64,000 nucleotides of DNA from Acetobacter malorum (GTDB taxonomy: Bacteria > Pseudomonadota > Alphaproteobacteria > Acetobacterales > Acetobacteraceae), in the NCBI RefSeq assembly GCF_002153605.1, contig NZ_JOPG01000016.1, positions 1-64,000 on the forward strand. Direction: 5' to 3'. The translations under genes and the position numbers were made by a program. Positions within the stretch are counted from its first letter, which is position 1; each line of letters opens with the position of its first letter. The notes under the pieces are model-generated. The model ran no database searches and was not told where the DNA came from. It was given only the letters and a program-made list of their open reading frames with translations. Positions 38,154 to 47,651 of this stretch are shown piece after piece.

Positions 38154-39158
38154 TCAGACGCCGTATGTCTGTTTGATGCGTTCTGCGGCTTCGATCGCAA
38201 AATACGTCAGCACGCCATGGGCACCAGCGCGGCGGAAGGCCAGCAGGCTTTCCATGACGGCGCGCTCATGGTCCAGCCAGCCATTCTGGATGGCAGCCAT
38301 CAGCATCGCATACTCACCGGAGACCTGATAGGCGAAGGTCGGCACGGCAAATGTGTCCCGCACGCGACGGATGACGTCGAGATACGGCAGGCCGGGCTTG
38401 ACCATGACCATGTCCGCGCCCTCGGCAATATCCATCTCCACTTCACGCAGAGCTTCATCGCTGTTGGCGGGGTCCATCTGGTAGGTCTTTTTGTCGCCCT
38501 TCAGCAGGTCGCCAGAGCCCAGAGCATCGCGGAACGGGCCGTAGAAGGCGCTGGCATATTTGGCGGCGTAGGACATGATGCGGGTATCAACAAACCCGTT
38601 CTTGTCCAGCTCCGTGCGGAAGCTGCCAATGCGGCCATCCATCATGTCGGACGGAGCGAGGATATCCACCCCGGCAGCAGCCTGATTGACAGCCTGCTGG
38701 GCGAGAATGGTGACGGACTCATCATTCACCACATAGCCATTCCGGATAATGCCGTCATGACCATGGCTGGTGTAGGGGTCCAGCGCCACATCGCCGATCA
38801 GCCCGACATTGGGGAATTCTTTTTTCAGAAGGCGCGCAGCCCGACACATCAGGTTGTCCGGATTCAGGGCTTCGGAACCTGTTTCATTCCGGGCTTCAGC
38901 CGGTGTGATGGGGAACAGGGCCAGAGCGGGAATGCCCAGTTTAGCGGCGGGTTCAACATGGGCAGCGAGCCGGTCCAGCGTGACGCGTTGTACGCCGGGC
39001 ATGGAGGCCACATCTGTCACGGAGTTGGTACCCTCCATGAAGAAAATCGGCCAGATCAGATTGTTGATGCCCAGAGAGGATTCAGCGACCAGTCTGCGCG
39101 TGAAATCATCAAACCGGTTACGGCGAGGGCGGGCCTGAGGGAAGCGACCAGCCAGCAT
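38154..39158 (-). CDS. hemB: delta-aminolevulinic acid dehydratase (porphobilinogen synthase)
   Basis: 334 residues from the ATG at 39158, chosen because GGAGAT lies 8 bases upstream; an ATG at 39173 adds five residues. It condenses two 5-aminolevulinates to porphobilinogen, shared by haem and the corrin pathway encoded above. The two active-site lysines are in SYAAKYASAFYGPFRDALGS and VMVKPGLPYLDVI. The metal loop reads DVALDPYTSHGHDG, the aspartate-rich (magnesium-type) version, not the zinc-cysteine one. Confidence 0.96.
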   Translation of the reverse strand: MLAGRFPQARPRRNRFDDFTRRLVAESSLGINNLIWPIFFMEGTNSVTDVASMPGVQRVTLDRLAAHVEPAAKLGIPALALFPITPAEARNETGSEALNPDNLMCRAARLLKKEFPNVGLIGDVALDPYTSHGHDGIIRNGYVVNDESVTILAQQAVNQAAAGVDILAPSDMMDGRIGSFRTELDKNGFVDTRIMSYAAKYASAFYGPFRDALGSGDLLKGDKKTYQMDPANSDEALREVEMDIAEGADMVMVKPGLPYLDVIRRVRDTFAVPTFAYQVSGEYAMLMAAIQNGWLDHERAVMESLLAFRRAGAHGVLTYFAIEAAERIKQTYGV

Positions 39159-39300
39159 GGGCGGGATCTCCATTGCGTGTCGGGCGGACCTGAGAGGCCG
39201 GGCAATGCGAGGCCAGATCAGGCAGAAACCCGACGGGGGTGAGTAGCGGGAAGCGAGTATGCGCCGCTTCCCGCGTTATGCAACCCCATGCGCGCGGGGG

Positions 39301-40758
39301 TCAGGAGCGCGCAAGAACGCTGCGATAGCGCCCGTAACCGAGATAGATGGCCATGCCGATGGCCAGCCATACGACCAGCCGGATCCATGTCAGCTTGTCG
39401 AGCGAGATCATGACGGCGGAGCAGCTGAGAATACCCAGAACCGGAATAAGGTCCCCACCCGGCACGCGGAAGGCGCGGGGTGCATCCGGAGATTTGCGAC
39501 GCAGAACCATCACGCCGGCACATACCAGCACAAAGGCCAGCAACGTGCCGATGGACGTCATATGCCCCAGGTCAGAAATGGGCAGGAAGGCGCTGAGCAG
39601 GCAGGTGATGATCATAAAGAAGATGTTGGACAGCCAGGGCGTCTGGAACTTCGGATGCGTGCGACTGAACATGGGGGGCAGCAGGCCATCGCGTGACATG
39701 GCGAAAAACACCCGGCTCTGGCCCAGCAGCATGCCCATGAGCACAGAGGTAAAGCCGCAGATAATGCCGATTTTTACCGCCAGTTGCAGCCAGTGGAAGG
39801 GCGTGCGGTTAATGGCGGTGGCAACGGGTGCGGCGTCACCCAGCATGTCCTTGTAATTGACCAGACCTGTCATGACGAAGGAGAACGCAATATAGGCCAG
39901 TGAGCAGACCAGCAGGCTGCCCAGAATGCCAATGGGCATGTCTCGCGCCGGGTTTTTGGTTTCCTGCGCCGTGGTGGAAACCGCATCAAAACCCACATAG
40001 GCGAAGAAGATCGTGCCAGCAGCGCGCATGATGCCAGACCAGCCATAATGCCCGAACGTGCCGTCATTCGGCGGAATAAAGGGATGATAGTTGGCGGGAT
40101 GGATGTAGGAAATGCCAAACCCGATAAAGGCAGCAATCACCAGCAGCTTGATCACGACGATGACGGCATTGACCTTGGCAGATTGCGAGATGCCCCGGAT
40201 GAGGATCATGGAGACCAGCCCGATAATGAAGACGGCGGGGAGGTTCATCAGTCCGACTGTCAGGCTGCCGTCTGGCATCTGCACGGTCTCAAAAGGGGAG
40301 GCTGTCAGGCGTGGAGGGAGCACAAGACCCCACGAATCCAGAAGCGAGACCACGTACCGTGACCAGCTGACTGCCACCGTCGCGGCCCCGACTGCGTATT
40401 CCAGAACCAGATCCCATCCGATGATCCACGCCATCAGTTCACCCAGCGTGACGTAGGCGTAGGTATAGGCGCTGCCTGCAATGGGGATCATGCTGGCGAG
40501 TTCACTGTAGCACAGCCCGGCGAATCCGCAGGCTATGGCCGCAATCAGGAACGAGAGGATGACGGCCGGTCCGGCATTTTCTGAAGCGGCAATGCCAGTC
40601 AGAGAGAAAAGGCCAGCGCCAATGGTAGCCCCCACACCAAGGGCAACAAGGCTGCCCGGACCAAGAACACGCTTAAGGCCTTGCGCGGATTCCAGCTTAT
40701 CCAAAGGCATGCAGCGCGTAATGAATGACGCTGCGGAAGATGCAGGCCTTTGCGTCAT
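39301..40758 (-). CDS. APC superfamily amino-acid permease
   Basis: 485 residues with about 12 predicted membrane helices. The first helices read LVALGVGATIGAGLFSLTGI, with the GAGLF unwound substrate site of APC transporters. It resembles the cationic-amino-acid/YfnA-like branch. The likely role is uptake of an amino acid across the inner membrane; the specific one cannot be read. The ATG at 40758 follows AGGAGAG. It is divergent from glyA, across a 180-base region with two hairpins. Confidence 0.9.
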   Translation of the reverse strand: MTQRPASSAASFITRCMPLDKLESAQGLKRVLGPGSLVALGVGATIGAGLFSLTGIAASENAGPAVILSFLIAAIACGFAGLCYSELASMIPIAGSAYTYAYVTLGELMAWIIGWDLVLEYAVGAATVAVSWSRYVVSLLDSWGLVLPPRLTASPFETVQMPDGSLTVGLMNLPAVFIIGLVSMILIRGISQSAKVNAVIVVIKLLVIAAFIGFGISYIHPANYHPFIPPNDGTFGHYGWSGIMRAAGTIFFAYVGFDAVSTTAQETKNPARDMPIGILGSLLVCSLAYIAFSFVMTGLVNYKDMLGDAAPVATAINRTPFHWLQLAVKIGIICGFTSVLMGMLLGQSRVFFAMSRDGLLPPMFSRTHPKFQTPWLSNIFFMIITCLLSAFLPISDLGHMTSIGTLLAFVLVCAGVMVLRRKSPDAPRAFRVPGGDLIPVLGILSCSAVMISLDKLTWIRLVVWLAIGMAIYLGYGRYRSVLARS

Positions 40759-40826
40759 AGACTTTTCTCTCCTGTCTCGACCGTGAAGAAAACGACGTAT
40801 AGAGCAATTGGTGGTCTTCGTCCCAT

Positions 40827-40938
40827 AGAGAGGCTAGAGTGTCTCTCTTAGCAAGATGTGTTTTAAACGTAACGAACGGCCCGGCACTTACAGGACAGTG
40901 CATGGGCCGGTTGAACGAGATGAAATGAGGAGCTCCTG
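40827..40938 (+). promoter_or_regulatory. structured 5' leader of glyA
   Basis: Two hairpins stand before glyA: AGAGAG-GCTAGAGTGT-CTCTCT at 40827-40848, and a longer one at 40876-40912 (GGCCCGGCACT / AGTGCATGGGCC). AGGAGC follows 10 bases before the ATG. It does not match the ZTP, SAM or glycine riboswitch consensus as recalled. A regulatory role is only suggested. Confidence 0.35.
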
Positions 40939-42228
40939 ATGAGCCAGACGGATCTGGATCGTTTTTTTCATGCGCCGGTTACAAAGACGGATCCGGATGT
41001 TGCAGCAGCGCTCGCCAGTGAGCTGAAGCGGCAGCAGGACGGCATTGAACTGATTGCCAGCGAAAACATGGTGTCTGAAGCCGTGTTGCAGGCTCAGGGC
41101 AGCGTGCTGACCAACAAATATGCGGAAGGCTATCCCGGCCGTCGCTATTATGGCGGGTGCTCCGAGGTCGATAAGATCGAAGTGCTGGCTATTGAGCGCG
41201 TCAAAACCCTGTTCGGCGCAGGCTTTGCCAACGTGCAGCCGCACTCCGGCGCCAATGCCAACCAGGCCGCCTTTATGGCGCTGTCCAAACCGGGCGACAC
41301 CATTCTGGGTATGAGCCTCGCTGCTGGTGGTCATCTGACGCACGGTGCGGCTCCGAACTATTCCGGCAAGTGGTTTAACGCTGTGCAGTATGGCGTGCGG
41401 AAAGACGATGGCCTGCTCGACTATGAAGAAATGGAGCGTCTGGCCCGTGAGACCAAACCGACCCTGATTGTGGCCGGTGGGTCTGCGTATCCGCGTATCA
41501 TCGACTTCGCCCGCTTCCGTCGCATTGCGGATGAAGTTGGCGCGTTCCTGATGGTGGATATGGCGCACTTTGCCGGTCTGGTGGCCGCTGGCCTGTATCC
41601 GAACCCGCTTGAGCATGCGCATGTGGTGACGTCCACCACGCATAAAACCCTGCGCGGCCCGCGTGGTGGTCTGATCCTGACCAACGATGAAGCGCTGGCG
41701 AAAAAGATCAATTCCGCCGTCTTCCCCGGTCTTCAGGGTGGCCCGCTGATGCATGTGATTGCCGGTAAGGCCGTTGCATTTGGTGAAGCCCTTCAGCCGG
41801 AATTCAAGGAATACCAGAAAGCCGTCCAGAAGAACGCCAATGTTCTGGCCGAAGTTCTGGTGGAACGTGGGTTTGACATTGTGACGGGTGGCACGGATTC
41901 GCACCTGCTGCTGGTTGACCTGCGACCCAAGAAAGTGACCGGTAAAGCTGCCGAGCATGCTCTGGAACGCGCAGGCATTACCGCCAACAAGAACGCCATT
42001 CCGTTTGACCCGGAAAAGCCCGCCATCACCTCTGGTGTGCGTCTGGGCAGCCCGGCAGCCACAGCCCGCGGCTTCCGTGAAGCGGAATTCCGTCAGGTTG
42101 GTGAAATGATTGACGAAGTGCTGACCGCTCTCGCCGCATCTGGCGGGGAAGGTGACGCCGCAGTGGAAAACGCCGTGCATGAGCGCGTGCGTGAACTCTG
42201 CGCACGCTTCCCGATCTATAACCGCTAA
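40939..42228 (+). CDS. glyA: serine hydroxymethyltransferase
   Basis: 429 residues. It interconverts serine and glycine while charging tetrahydrofolate with a one-carbon unit. Conserved blocks: [50 protein letters not shown], and [15 protein letters not shown] with the PLP lysine near residue 236. The start at 40939 follows AGGAGC. A strong terminator closes the gene. It uses folate, linking to the pab genes in this window. Confidence 0.97.
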   Translation: MSQTDLDRFFHAPVTKTDPDVAAALASELKRQQDGIELIASENMVSEAVLQAQGSVLTNKYAEGYPGRRYYGGCSEVDKIEVLAIERVKTLFGAGFANVQPHSGANANQAAFMALSKPGDTILGMSLAAGGHLTHGAAPNYSGKWFNAVQYGVRKDDGLLDYEEMERLARETKPTLIVAGGSAYPRIIDFARFRRIADEVGAFLMVDMAHFAGLVAAGLYPNPLEHAHVVTSTTHKTLRGPRGGLILTNDEALAKKINSAVFPGLQGGPLMHVIAGKAVAFGEALQPEFKEYQKAVQKNANVLAEVLVERGFDIVTGGTDSHLLLVDLRPKKVTGKAAEHALERAGITANKNAIPFDPEKPAITSGVRLGSPAATARGFREAEFRQVGEMIDEVLTALAASGGEGDAAVENAVHERVRELCARFPIYNR

Positions 42229-42239
42229 AATATGAAATT

Positions 42240-42276
42240 CTGAGGCAGGGGCTTTGGCCCCGGCCTCAGGGTTTTT
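42240..42276. terminator. terminator between glyA and the M14-type gene
   Basis: CTGAGGC-A-GGGGC, loop TTTG, GCCCC-G-GCCTCAG, then GGTTTTT. It lies 11 bases after the glyA stop and ends on the stop codon of the convergent gene. Confidence 0.85.
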
Positions 42277-43310
42277 CAGATGGAGCGGGCCAGCCGCACA
42301 GCGGTATGCCCGCGCATCGGCCTGAGGTTAGGCATGACCAGCAGGCAGTTATCATAAGGCGTTCTGATTTCTTCAGACCCGTCAAATGCCAGTAAAGTCC
42401 CCGCTTTTTTAATCACATCGCCGCTGCGAAACGTTTTGACAAACACAAAACGGGACGTGAGGGCCTGTACGTTGTCTGTCACGGTGGCCTGCCGGATTTT
42501 CTGGCGGCTGGGCGCAGGGCTGTTATTGGGTGAGACGGTGCCCATCTGTTCCAGAAATGTCTGGCAGACGCTGAGGGCCAGTGTGGCAGCGCTGGGCTGC
42601 CAGTGTTGCCCGGCTTCCAGCAGGCAGGCCTTGGCAGTTGTGCGGTTGGAGGCGAAACGCACGTAATCAATCAGCCGGGGACCATCCTCATGTCCGCTAT
42701 CCTGCACCACCAGCGGCGGAGGGGTTTGGAAAGCCGAAAGAGCTGAGGCCAGCACGCAGCTTTTTTCTGTCATGTTGCTCAAAAGAAGCGGCTCGGCAGG
42801 CCAGAGCATGGAATGCAGGTCCAGCAGCGCATCAACCGTGTTGAGGATCGGCATTACGCCGCGCACGCGCTCCATCTCATGCGATGTGTGCTCAGAGGCA
42901 ATAAGGTCCGGTTGCCAGAGGCGGTTCATGTCCTCATCAATAAAACGGGACAGGGTGGGGCGCGCCGGGTCGAACCGTGCAAAAGCGGCCAGATTGAGAA
43001 AAATCAGGGTCAGACGCCCCCGTTCGGGACGGACGGCATGCGTAAGCAAATGATCCAGCGCATAGGCTCCGCTATATTCATTGCCGTGCATGAGTGCCGT
43101 GATGGCGACGTGCGGGCCGGGACGGCGGGCTTCAAAATGGTAGGCGCCGGGAATGCCGCAATTGCCGTCTTGCCACGGGCTGAGGTCCGGTGGTGGCAGA
43201 GCAATATCAAAATGTGGCAGGGGGAGCTGTGGTGGGGGGAGTGTCTCGGAAAGGGTCCGAAGACGGATGCGTCCCTGTTGCGTGCTCTGGCGGCGGGACG
43301 CACAACTCAT
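42276..43310 (-). CDS. M14-type succinylglutamate desuccinylase/aspartoacylase family protein
   Basis: 344 residues from the ATG at 43310; a GTG at 43379 would add 23 residues and neither has a good ribosome-binding site. The zinc-dependent amidohydrolase motifs are present: ITALMHGNEYSGAYAL (H-x2-E zinc ligands), VDALLDLHSMLWP (third ligand) and CLLEAGQHW with the catalytic glutamate. The last 90 residues form a small barrel-like domain (VFVKTFRSGDVIKKAGTLLA). Members remove acyl groups from amino acids; the substrate is unknown here. It is last in a minus-strand run with two glycosyltransferase genes. Confidence 0.8.
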   Translation of the reverse strand: MSCASRRQSTQQGRIRLRTLSETLPPPQLPLPHFDIALPPPDLSPWQDGNCGIPGAYHFEARRPGPHVAITALMHGNEYSGAYALDHLLTHAVRPERGRLTLIFLNLAAFARFDPARPTLSRFIDEDMNRLWQPDLIASEHTSHEMERVRGVMPILNTVDALLDLHSMLWPAEPLLLSNMTEKSCVLASALSAFQTPPPLVVQDSGHEDGPRLIDYVRFASNRTTAKACLLEAGQHWQPSAATLALSVCQTFLEQMGTVSPNNSPAPSRQKIRQATVTDNVQALTSRFVFVKTFRSGDVIKKAGTLLAFDGSEEIRTPYDNCLLVMPNLRPMRGHTAVRLARSI

Positions 43311-43433
43311 GACGAAACCCAGCCTGTTATGAAGCTGAAAATCAGGGGGGCATTTTCGCCAGATGAGGGGATAAGACACAGCATAGCGGAGAAAGTATTA
43401 TCCCCCTTGGCTTATGCTGCAATCCCATCCGTG

Positions 43434-44411
43434 TCAGGACTCGCCGGCAAGGGTCACAATGTTGGTATGTGTGCGTGTGGTGTCATTGCGCAAACCATCC
43501 CGCAGGCCAGCTAGCATCAGGCGGCGGATATGGGGAGTGGTTCTGTTCTTCCAGTACAGTTTTAGCGTGCTGAGGAGCAGGAGGGGAGCGAACGGCAGGA
43601 ACAGCAATCCGGCAATTTTTTTGTAAAAAAGGATTCTGTTTCTGGTGATATAGTAGATTTTCCACCGGTTGCGGGCAAAGCTGACAGTGGTCTTGCAGTC
43701 ATGAGAAAATCGGATGCTTGGAACAAACAAAATCTTCAGCCCCAGGCATCGTAATTTCCACGCATAGAGGATGTCATCTGCGTAGATGAACAGGTCTTTC
43801 TGCGGCAGTCCCAGCGGGCCACGCACCAGAGCGGCACGGACAAAGAAGCCCACAAAGGAGGCATAATCGACCGGCAGAGGTTTGTTTTGCTGGTAAGCCG
43901 CAGGATCTATGGCAAAGGTGCGTCTGCGCGTCTTCAGAAGGCGGAAAAAATTCCCGATGCTGGCAAACGGGTTCAGGCCGGGCCGATTCATGTCACACAC
44001 GGTCCCGTTGGGGAAATAGACCGCAGCGGCCACCCCGCCCACCGTGGGAGGGAGAGGGAGGGACTGAAACAGTCTGAGCGCGTCAGGCTGCGGCCAGGCA
44101 TCATCATCAAAACAGACAAGCCAGTCACAGTCTGTCTGGCGCGCGGCATAGTCCATGCCACGTGCAAACCCGCCCGCACCCCCGCTATTTACGGCTTCAT
44201 GCACGCAATGCAGGCGCGGGTCTGTCTGGGTTTCCAGCCAGTCCCGCGTGCCATCCTGACTGGCGTTATTGACCACCACCACGGCGGAGAAATTCTGGGC
44301 GAGCGTGTGCTCCAGAACTGTTTTCAGCATGGGGAGCCGGTTGCAGGTGACAATGACGGCTGTCACCTTGCATAAATGTTGTCCGGCTGAGGAGGCAGGT
44401 TGATGAGGCAT
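43434..44411 (-). CDS. glycosyltransferase family 2
   Basis: 325 residues. The GT-A fold starts VTAVIVTCNRLPMLKTVLEH and continues VVVVNNASQDGTRDWLE, GGAGGFARGMDYA and the metal-binding DDD in LVCFDDDAWP. Such rhamnosyl/galactofuranosyl-type GT2 enzymes add sugars to polysaccharide or lipid acceptors at the inner membrane. A hydrophobic segment (IAGLLFLPFAPLLLLSTLKL) near the C-terminus could associate with the membrane. It starts 8 bases after the stop of the upstream GT8 gene, so they form one operon. Confidence 0.9.
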   Translation of the reverse strand: MPHQPASSAGQHLCKVTAVIVTCNRLPMLKTVLEHTLAQNFSAVVVVNNASQDGTRDWLETQTDPRLHCVHEAVNSGGAGGFARGMDYAARQTDCDWLVCFDDDAWPQPDALRLFQSLPLPPTVGGVAAAVYFPNGTVCDMNRPGLNPFASIGNFFRLLKTRRRTFAIDPAAYQQNKPLPVDYASFVGFFVRAALVRGPLGLPQKDLFIYADDILYAWKLRCLGLKILFVPSIRFSHDCKTTVSFARNRWKIYYITRNRILFYKKIAGLLFLPFAPLLLLSTLKLYWKNRTTPHIRRLMLAGLRDGLRNDTTRTHTNIVTLAGES

Positions 44412-44419
44412 ATCGAGCC

Positions 44420-46312
44420 TTACAACGCGCGCTTGATGCGCGAGGCAACCCCGGACAAAGGCCTGCGCAGGGGGCGCGGCAGCAGATGCCAGCCGCGTGT
44501 CAGCACCCGGCGTACCAGACTGTGCCGGAAGGGGGCCGGTTCATCCCCCGGCGCCGTGCCGCCATTGAAAATGGCTTCATACCAGAAGGTTTTCCGCAGG
44601 AAGAACCAGTAGAAAAAGCTTAGCGGTGCGTTACGGTTGTTCCAGGGTTTGGCCTCATACCCGGCATAATGCACAATTTTCGGGTTTTTGAGGTCTTCCA
44701 GAACCTTGGCGCGCCAGTCCGCATTCAGATGCGGGAAGATTTCACGGATGCTGTTCACACAGTTCCATGACGTATCCAGCATTTTGACTTTGCCGATCAG
44801 ATATTTGTTCAGAATATCCTGATCAAGGAACCAGTAGCGCCGGTTGCTCAGGTCCTTGATGGCGGCGTTGGAAATATTGGCGGCCCGGAAGGCATCAAGG
44901 TCAAACAGGATGACGCCTGCCTGAAAATAGGCATCGCCCCGGCCTTGCAGCCCCAGATATTCGCTCAGATAGCGGCTGGCGGGGAGGGCTCCGGTTTCTT
45001 CCATGGAGCGGATGCCTGCATTCACGAAGTTCTTCATGATCAGGTCAGGCGTTGCCGCAATCACGTTGCCATCCAGCGGTGTGTCCCACAGGCGGCATAG
45101 GTCCGTCAGAACAATGGTGTCGCAATCAATATAGAGCGCACGCGGATGATGCTGGAGAAGCTGCCCCAGTGAGAGCCGGTAGAACGTGGCCGGAGAGAAA
45201 TGCATATGCGTGCTGATGCCGCGATACATATGCTGGCAGTCCAGAAAAGTCAGGCTGCCTTTACTGGCGGGCAGATCAATATGGAACTGCCGCTTCAGCA
45301 GATTGCGTTTGAGGGGCGGAATGCCCCCGTCCAGCACAACCAGTTCCAGAAAACGGTCTCTGTTGAAGGACGCCTTGATGGATTCCAGCAGGGCTGCCAG
45401 ATGCGGAACAAAATTTTCATCTGCCGCAGTGACAATGGTCACGGCGTTCGCTGCGGGGGCCGACGGGTTCTTGGGGAGGATGACCTCTTTCCCGGTTTTT
45501 GTATTTTCAAAGAAGCAGCGTGCGCGTTCAATCACGCCCTCTTTGGGCACATGCGGGGAGGCCATGAACACGTTGAACAGCCGTTCACCCAGATAGCCGT
45601 AAATCCGGCGGGCCTGAGCGGAGTAATTCGTCAGGTCTGCCCGGCGTTCCACTTCTGCGAGAATGGCGAACAGCCACGCGCAGTAAGTGTCAAACAGGTC
45701 CCGCCGGAAGACGAAGACATTGGTAAAGTAGCCCTCATCCGCGGCCATGACCGTATCAAAGGCGGCGAGATCATCCGGGTAGAGGTCGGCAATCACCGCG
45801 CGGGTCAGGGTCAGATCATGCGCGAAGTGGTAATCGGCTTCCACATAATGCTGGTAGAACGACGTAAAGCCGACATTCCGCACGGACCACTTCTCCGGGA
45901 GAACGGCGCAGGCGTTGGGTGTGTTTTCAATCGTCTTGCGGACAGTCGCGGCGTTCAGGCCCATCTGCTTCAGCGTCTGGGGCGTCATGTCCGGCAGGGT
46001 GATGCAGCCATACTGGTCGGGCTTGAGCCCTGTGCAGGCAAAATCCAGAAACCGCCGATAGTGCATGAAGCCAATCCATGCGGCGTCCTGATCATTTTTC
46101 CAGGCCCAGTACAGGGCTGTCAGTTCACAATATTCCCGGTTTTTGCTGGAAATATTGTCACCCGTATCATCCCCCCGAATGGGCAGGTGCGTGGTGGCCA
46201 GCGCCCGGCCCACCTGAATGGGGCGAAACACCTCATCTTCAAACGTAAAGCCCGCGGCGTGATGGCAGACATAAATATGAACCGGGCCTAAGCCAGTCTG
46301 GCGTGTGCTCAT
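44420..46312 (-). CDS. two-domain glycosyltransferase: DUF4422 plus GT8
   Basis: 630 residues from the ATG at 46312, with GAAGAG just upstream (TTG at 46330 is the alternative). The N-terminal 270 residues match DUF4422 (SSKNREYCELTALYWAWKND, WIGFMHYRRFLDF), a presumed glycosyltransferase domain. Residues about 290-580 are GT8, with AVTIVTAADENFVPHLAALL and the DXD motif in ALYIDCDTIVLTDL, ending in the GT8 HYAGYEAKPWN block. Two domains in one chain may add two sugars in turn to a surface polysaccharide; this is inferred. A helicase gene ends 54 bases upstream. Confidence 0.88.
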   Translation of the reverse strand: MSTRQTGLGPVHIYVCHHAAGFTFEDEVFRPIQVGRALATTHLPIRGDDTGDNISSKNREYCELTALYWAWKNDQDAAWIGFMHYRRFLDFACTGLKPDQYGCITLPDMTPQTLKQMGLNAATVRKTIENTPNACAVLPEKWSVRNVGFTSFYQHYVEADYHFAHDLTLTRAVIADLYPDDLAAFDTVMAADEGYFTNVFVFRRDLFDTYCAWLFAILAEVERRADLTNYSAQARRIYGYLGERLFNVFMASPHVPKEGVIERARCFFENTKTGKEVILPKNPSAPAANAVTIVTAADENFVPHLAALLESIKASFNRDRFLELVVLDGGIPPLKRNLLKRQFHIDLPASKGSLTFLDCQHMYRGISTHMHFSPATFYRLSLGQLLQHHPRALYIDCDTIVLTDLCRLWDTPLDGNVIAATPDLIMKNFVNAGIRSMEETGALPASRYLSEYLGLQGRGDAYFQAGVILFDLDAFRAANISNAAIKDLSNRRYWFLDQDILNKYLIGKVKMLDTSWNCVNSIREIFPHLNADWRAKVLEDLKNPKIVHYAGYEAKPWNNRNAPLSFFYWFFLRKTFWYEAIFNGGTAPGDEPAPFRHSLVRRVLTRGWHLLPRPLRRPLSGVASRIKRAL

Positions 46313-46366
46313 CGGGCGCTCTTCGTGCAAATCATGAGACTATGGTCCACTGTTTTGTGCCCGCGT

Positions 46367-47596
46367 TCAAGTGCCGGATGTGCGACGTGGGGCGGGCTTC
46401 CCTCCGCGCGGTGTTCGGGAGGTCTGCTTAGGCTCGGGCGCGTCCGGCAGTGCCTGTTCCTGCGAAAGAATACGCAGGCGCACGGATGCTCCCAGTTCAA
46501 TCTGCCGCAGCTTTGCGCGCTCCGCAGCGGCACAGAGCGTCAGCGCGGAACCGGTCTGGCCCGCACGCCCTGTGCGGCCGATGCGGTGCAGATAGGCTTC
46601 CGGCTGATCTGGCGGGTCATAGTTCACCACGTTTTTCACGGATGGCAGGTCCAGTCCGCGCGCGGCGATGTCGGTTGCGACCAGCACCAGAATTTTGCCA
46701 GCGGCAAAGCTGGCCACCGTTGCATTGCGCTGGGCCTGAGAAAGGTCAGCATGCAGCGGGGCGGCCTGAACGCGGGCTTTTTTGAGTGTGGCGGCCAGTT
46801 GGTCGGCTTCGGCTTTGGTTTTGACGAAAATAATAGCTCGGTTGGTGCGGTCCCGTATGAAAAACTGCCGCAGGAAGCCGGTTTTCTGGGCAGGTTCTAT
46901 AAAGAGTGCGCCCTGACGAATAGGGCCACGCTTTTCTGCGGCACGGGTAATATGAATTTCTTCTGGCCGCCGCAGCAACTGCTGAACGGTCTGTTTCAGT
47001 GCTGCCGGTAGCGTTGCGGAGAAAAACAGCGTCTGCCGGACAGGGGGCAGCAGGCTGACAATGGCAGCACTTTCTTCAAAAAATTCCGGGGAGAACAGGC
47101 GGTCCCCTTCATCCATCACCACGCGGGTGCAGGAGGCGAGCATAATCTCCCCGCCATCGGCAAAATCCAGCAGGCGGCCGGGGGTGGCAATCAGCACACG
47201 CGGTCCGTCATGCAGCAGCCGCTCGGCCTGATGCGCCCGGTCAGCGCCGCCATAGAGCGGAATAACCGCAACGGTGCCCGCTTTCTGGCGGGAATTATCG
47301 GCCTTCTGGCCCAGACAGGTGCGGAATACACGCGCCGTCTGCAAAGCCAGCTCACGCGTGGGGACCAGCACCAGTACATCCTGCGTGCGTTTGCTTTCCA
47401 GAAGCTGTTGCAGCATGGGCAGGGCATAGGCGGCCGTCTTGCCCGTGCCGGTTGGGGCAATGGCCAGAATATCTTTCTGTGCAAGGGCTGCGGGAATGGC
47501 GGCGTGCTGGATGGGCGTGGGCTCTTCCATGCCTGCCTGTGCGGCCCATGTGCACAAAGACGGCAGAAGGCCCATTGCCTCAAAGCTGTTGGACAT
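46367..47596 (-). CDS. DEAD-box-type RNA helicase with DEGD motif II
   Basis: 409 residues from the ATG at 47596 (MSNSFEAMGLLPSL); the longer in-frame extension is not conserved. Superfamily 2 helicase with Q motif PTPIQ, Walker A APTGTGKT, PTRELA, TPGRLL, motif III SAT, ARGLD and HRIGRTGRAG. Motif II reads VVMDEGDRLF (residues 162-165 DEGD) where DEAD is expected. The C-terminal tail is basic (RTPRGGKPAPRRTSGT), as in RhlE-like proteins that unwind structured RNA in ribosome assembly or decay. Divergent from the ELM1-like gene. Confidence 0.9.
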   Translation of the reverse strand: MSNSFEAMGLLPSLCTWAAQAGMEEPTPIQHAAIPAALAQKDILAIAPTGTGKTAAYALPMLQQLLESKRTQDVLVLVPTRELALQTARVFRTCLGQKADNSRQKAGTVAVIPLYGGADRAHQAERLLHDGPRVLIATPGRLLDFADGGEIMLASCTRVVMDEGDRLFSPEFFEESAAIVSLLPPVRQTLFFSATLPAALKQTVQQLLRRPEEIHITRAAEKRGPIRQGALFIEPAQKTGFLRQFFIRDRTNRAIIFVKTKAEADQLAATLKKARVQAAPLHADLSQAQRNATVASFAAGKILVLVATDIAARGLDLPSVKNVVNYDPPDQPEAYLHRIGRTGRAGQTGSALTLCAAAERAKLRQIELGASVRLRILSQEQALPDAPEPKQTSRTPRGGKPAPRRTSGT

Positions 47597-47651
47597 GCTG
47601 TGTGGTATCCGTCCTGACCGGGTTTGAAACGAAAAAAAGCAGGGGAGCCTG

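Noticed and set aside
40759-40938. A known riboswitch (ZTP, SAM or glycine) before glyA
   Set aside because: The conserved sequence blocks of these classes were looked for and not found; only hairpins remain.
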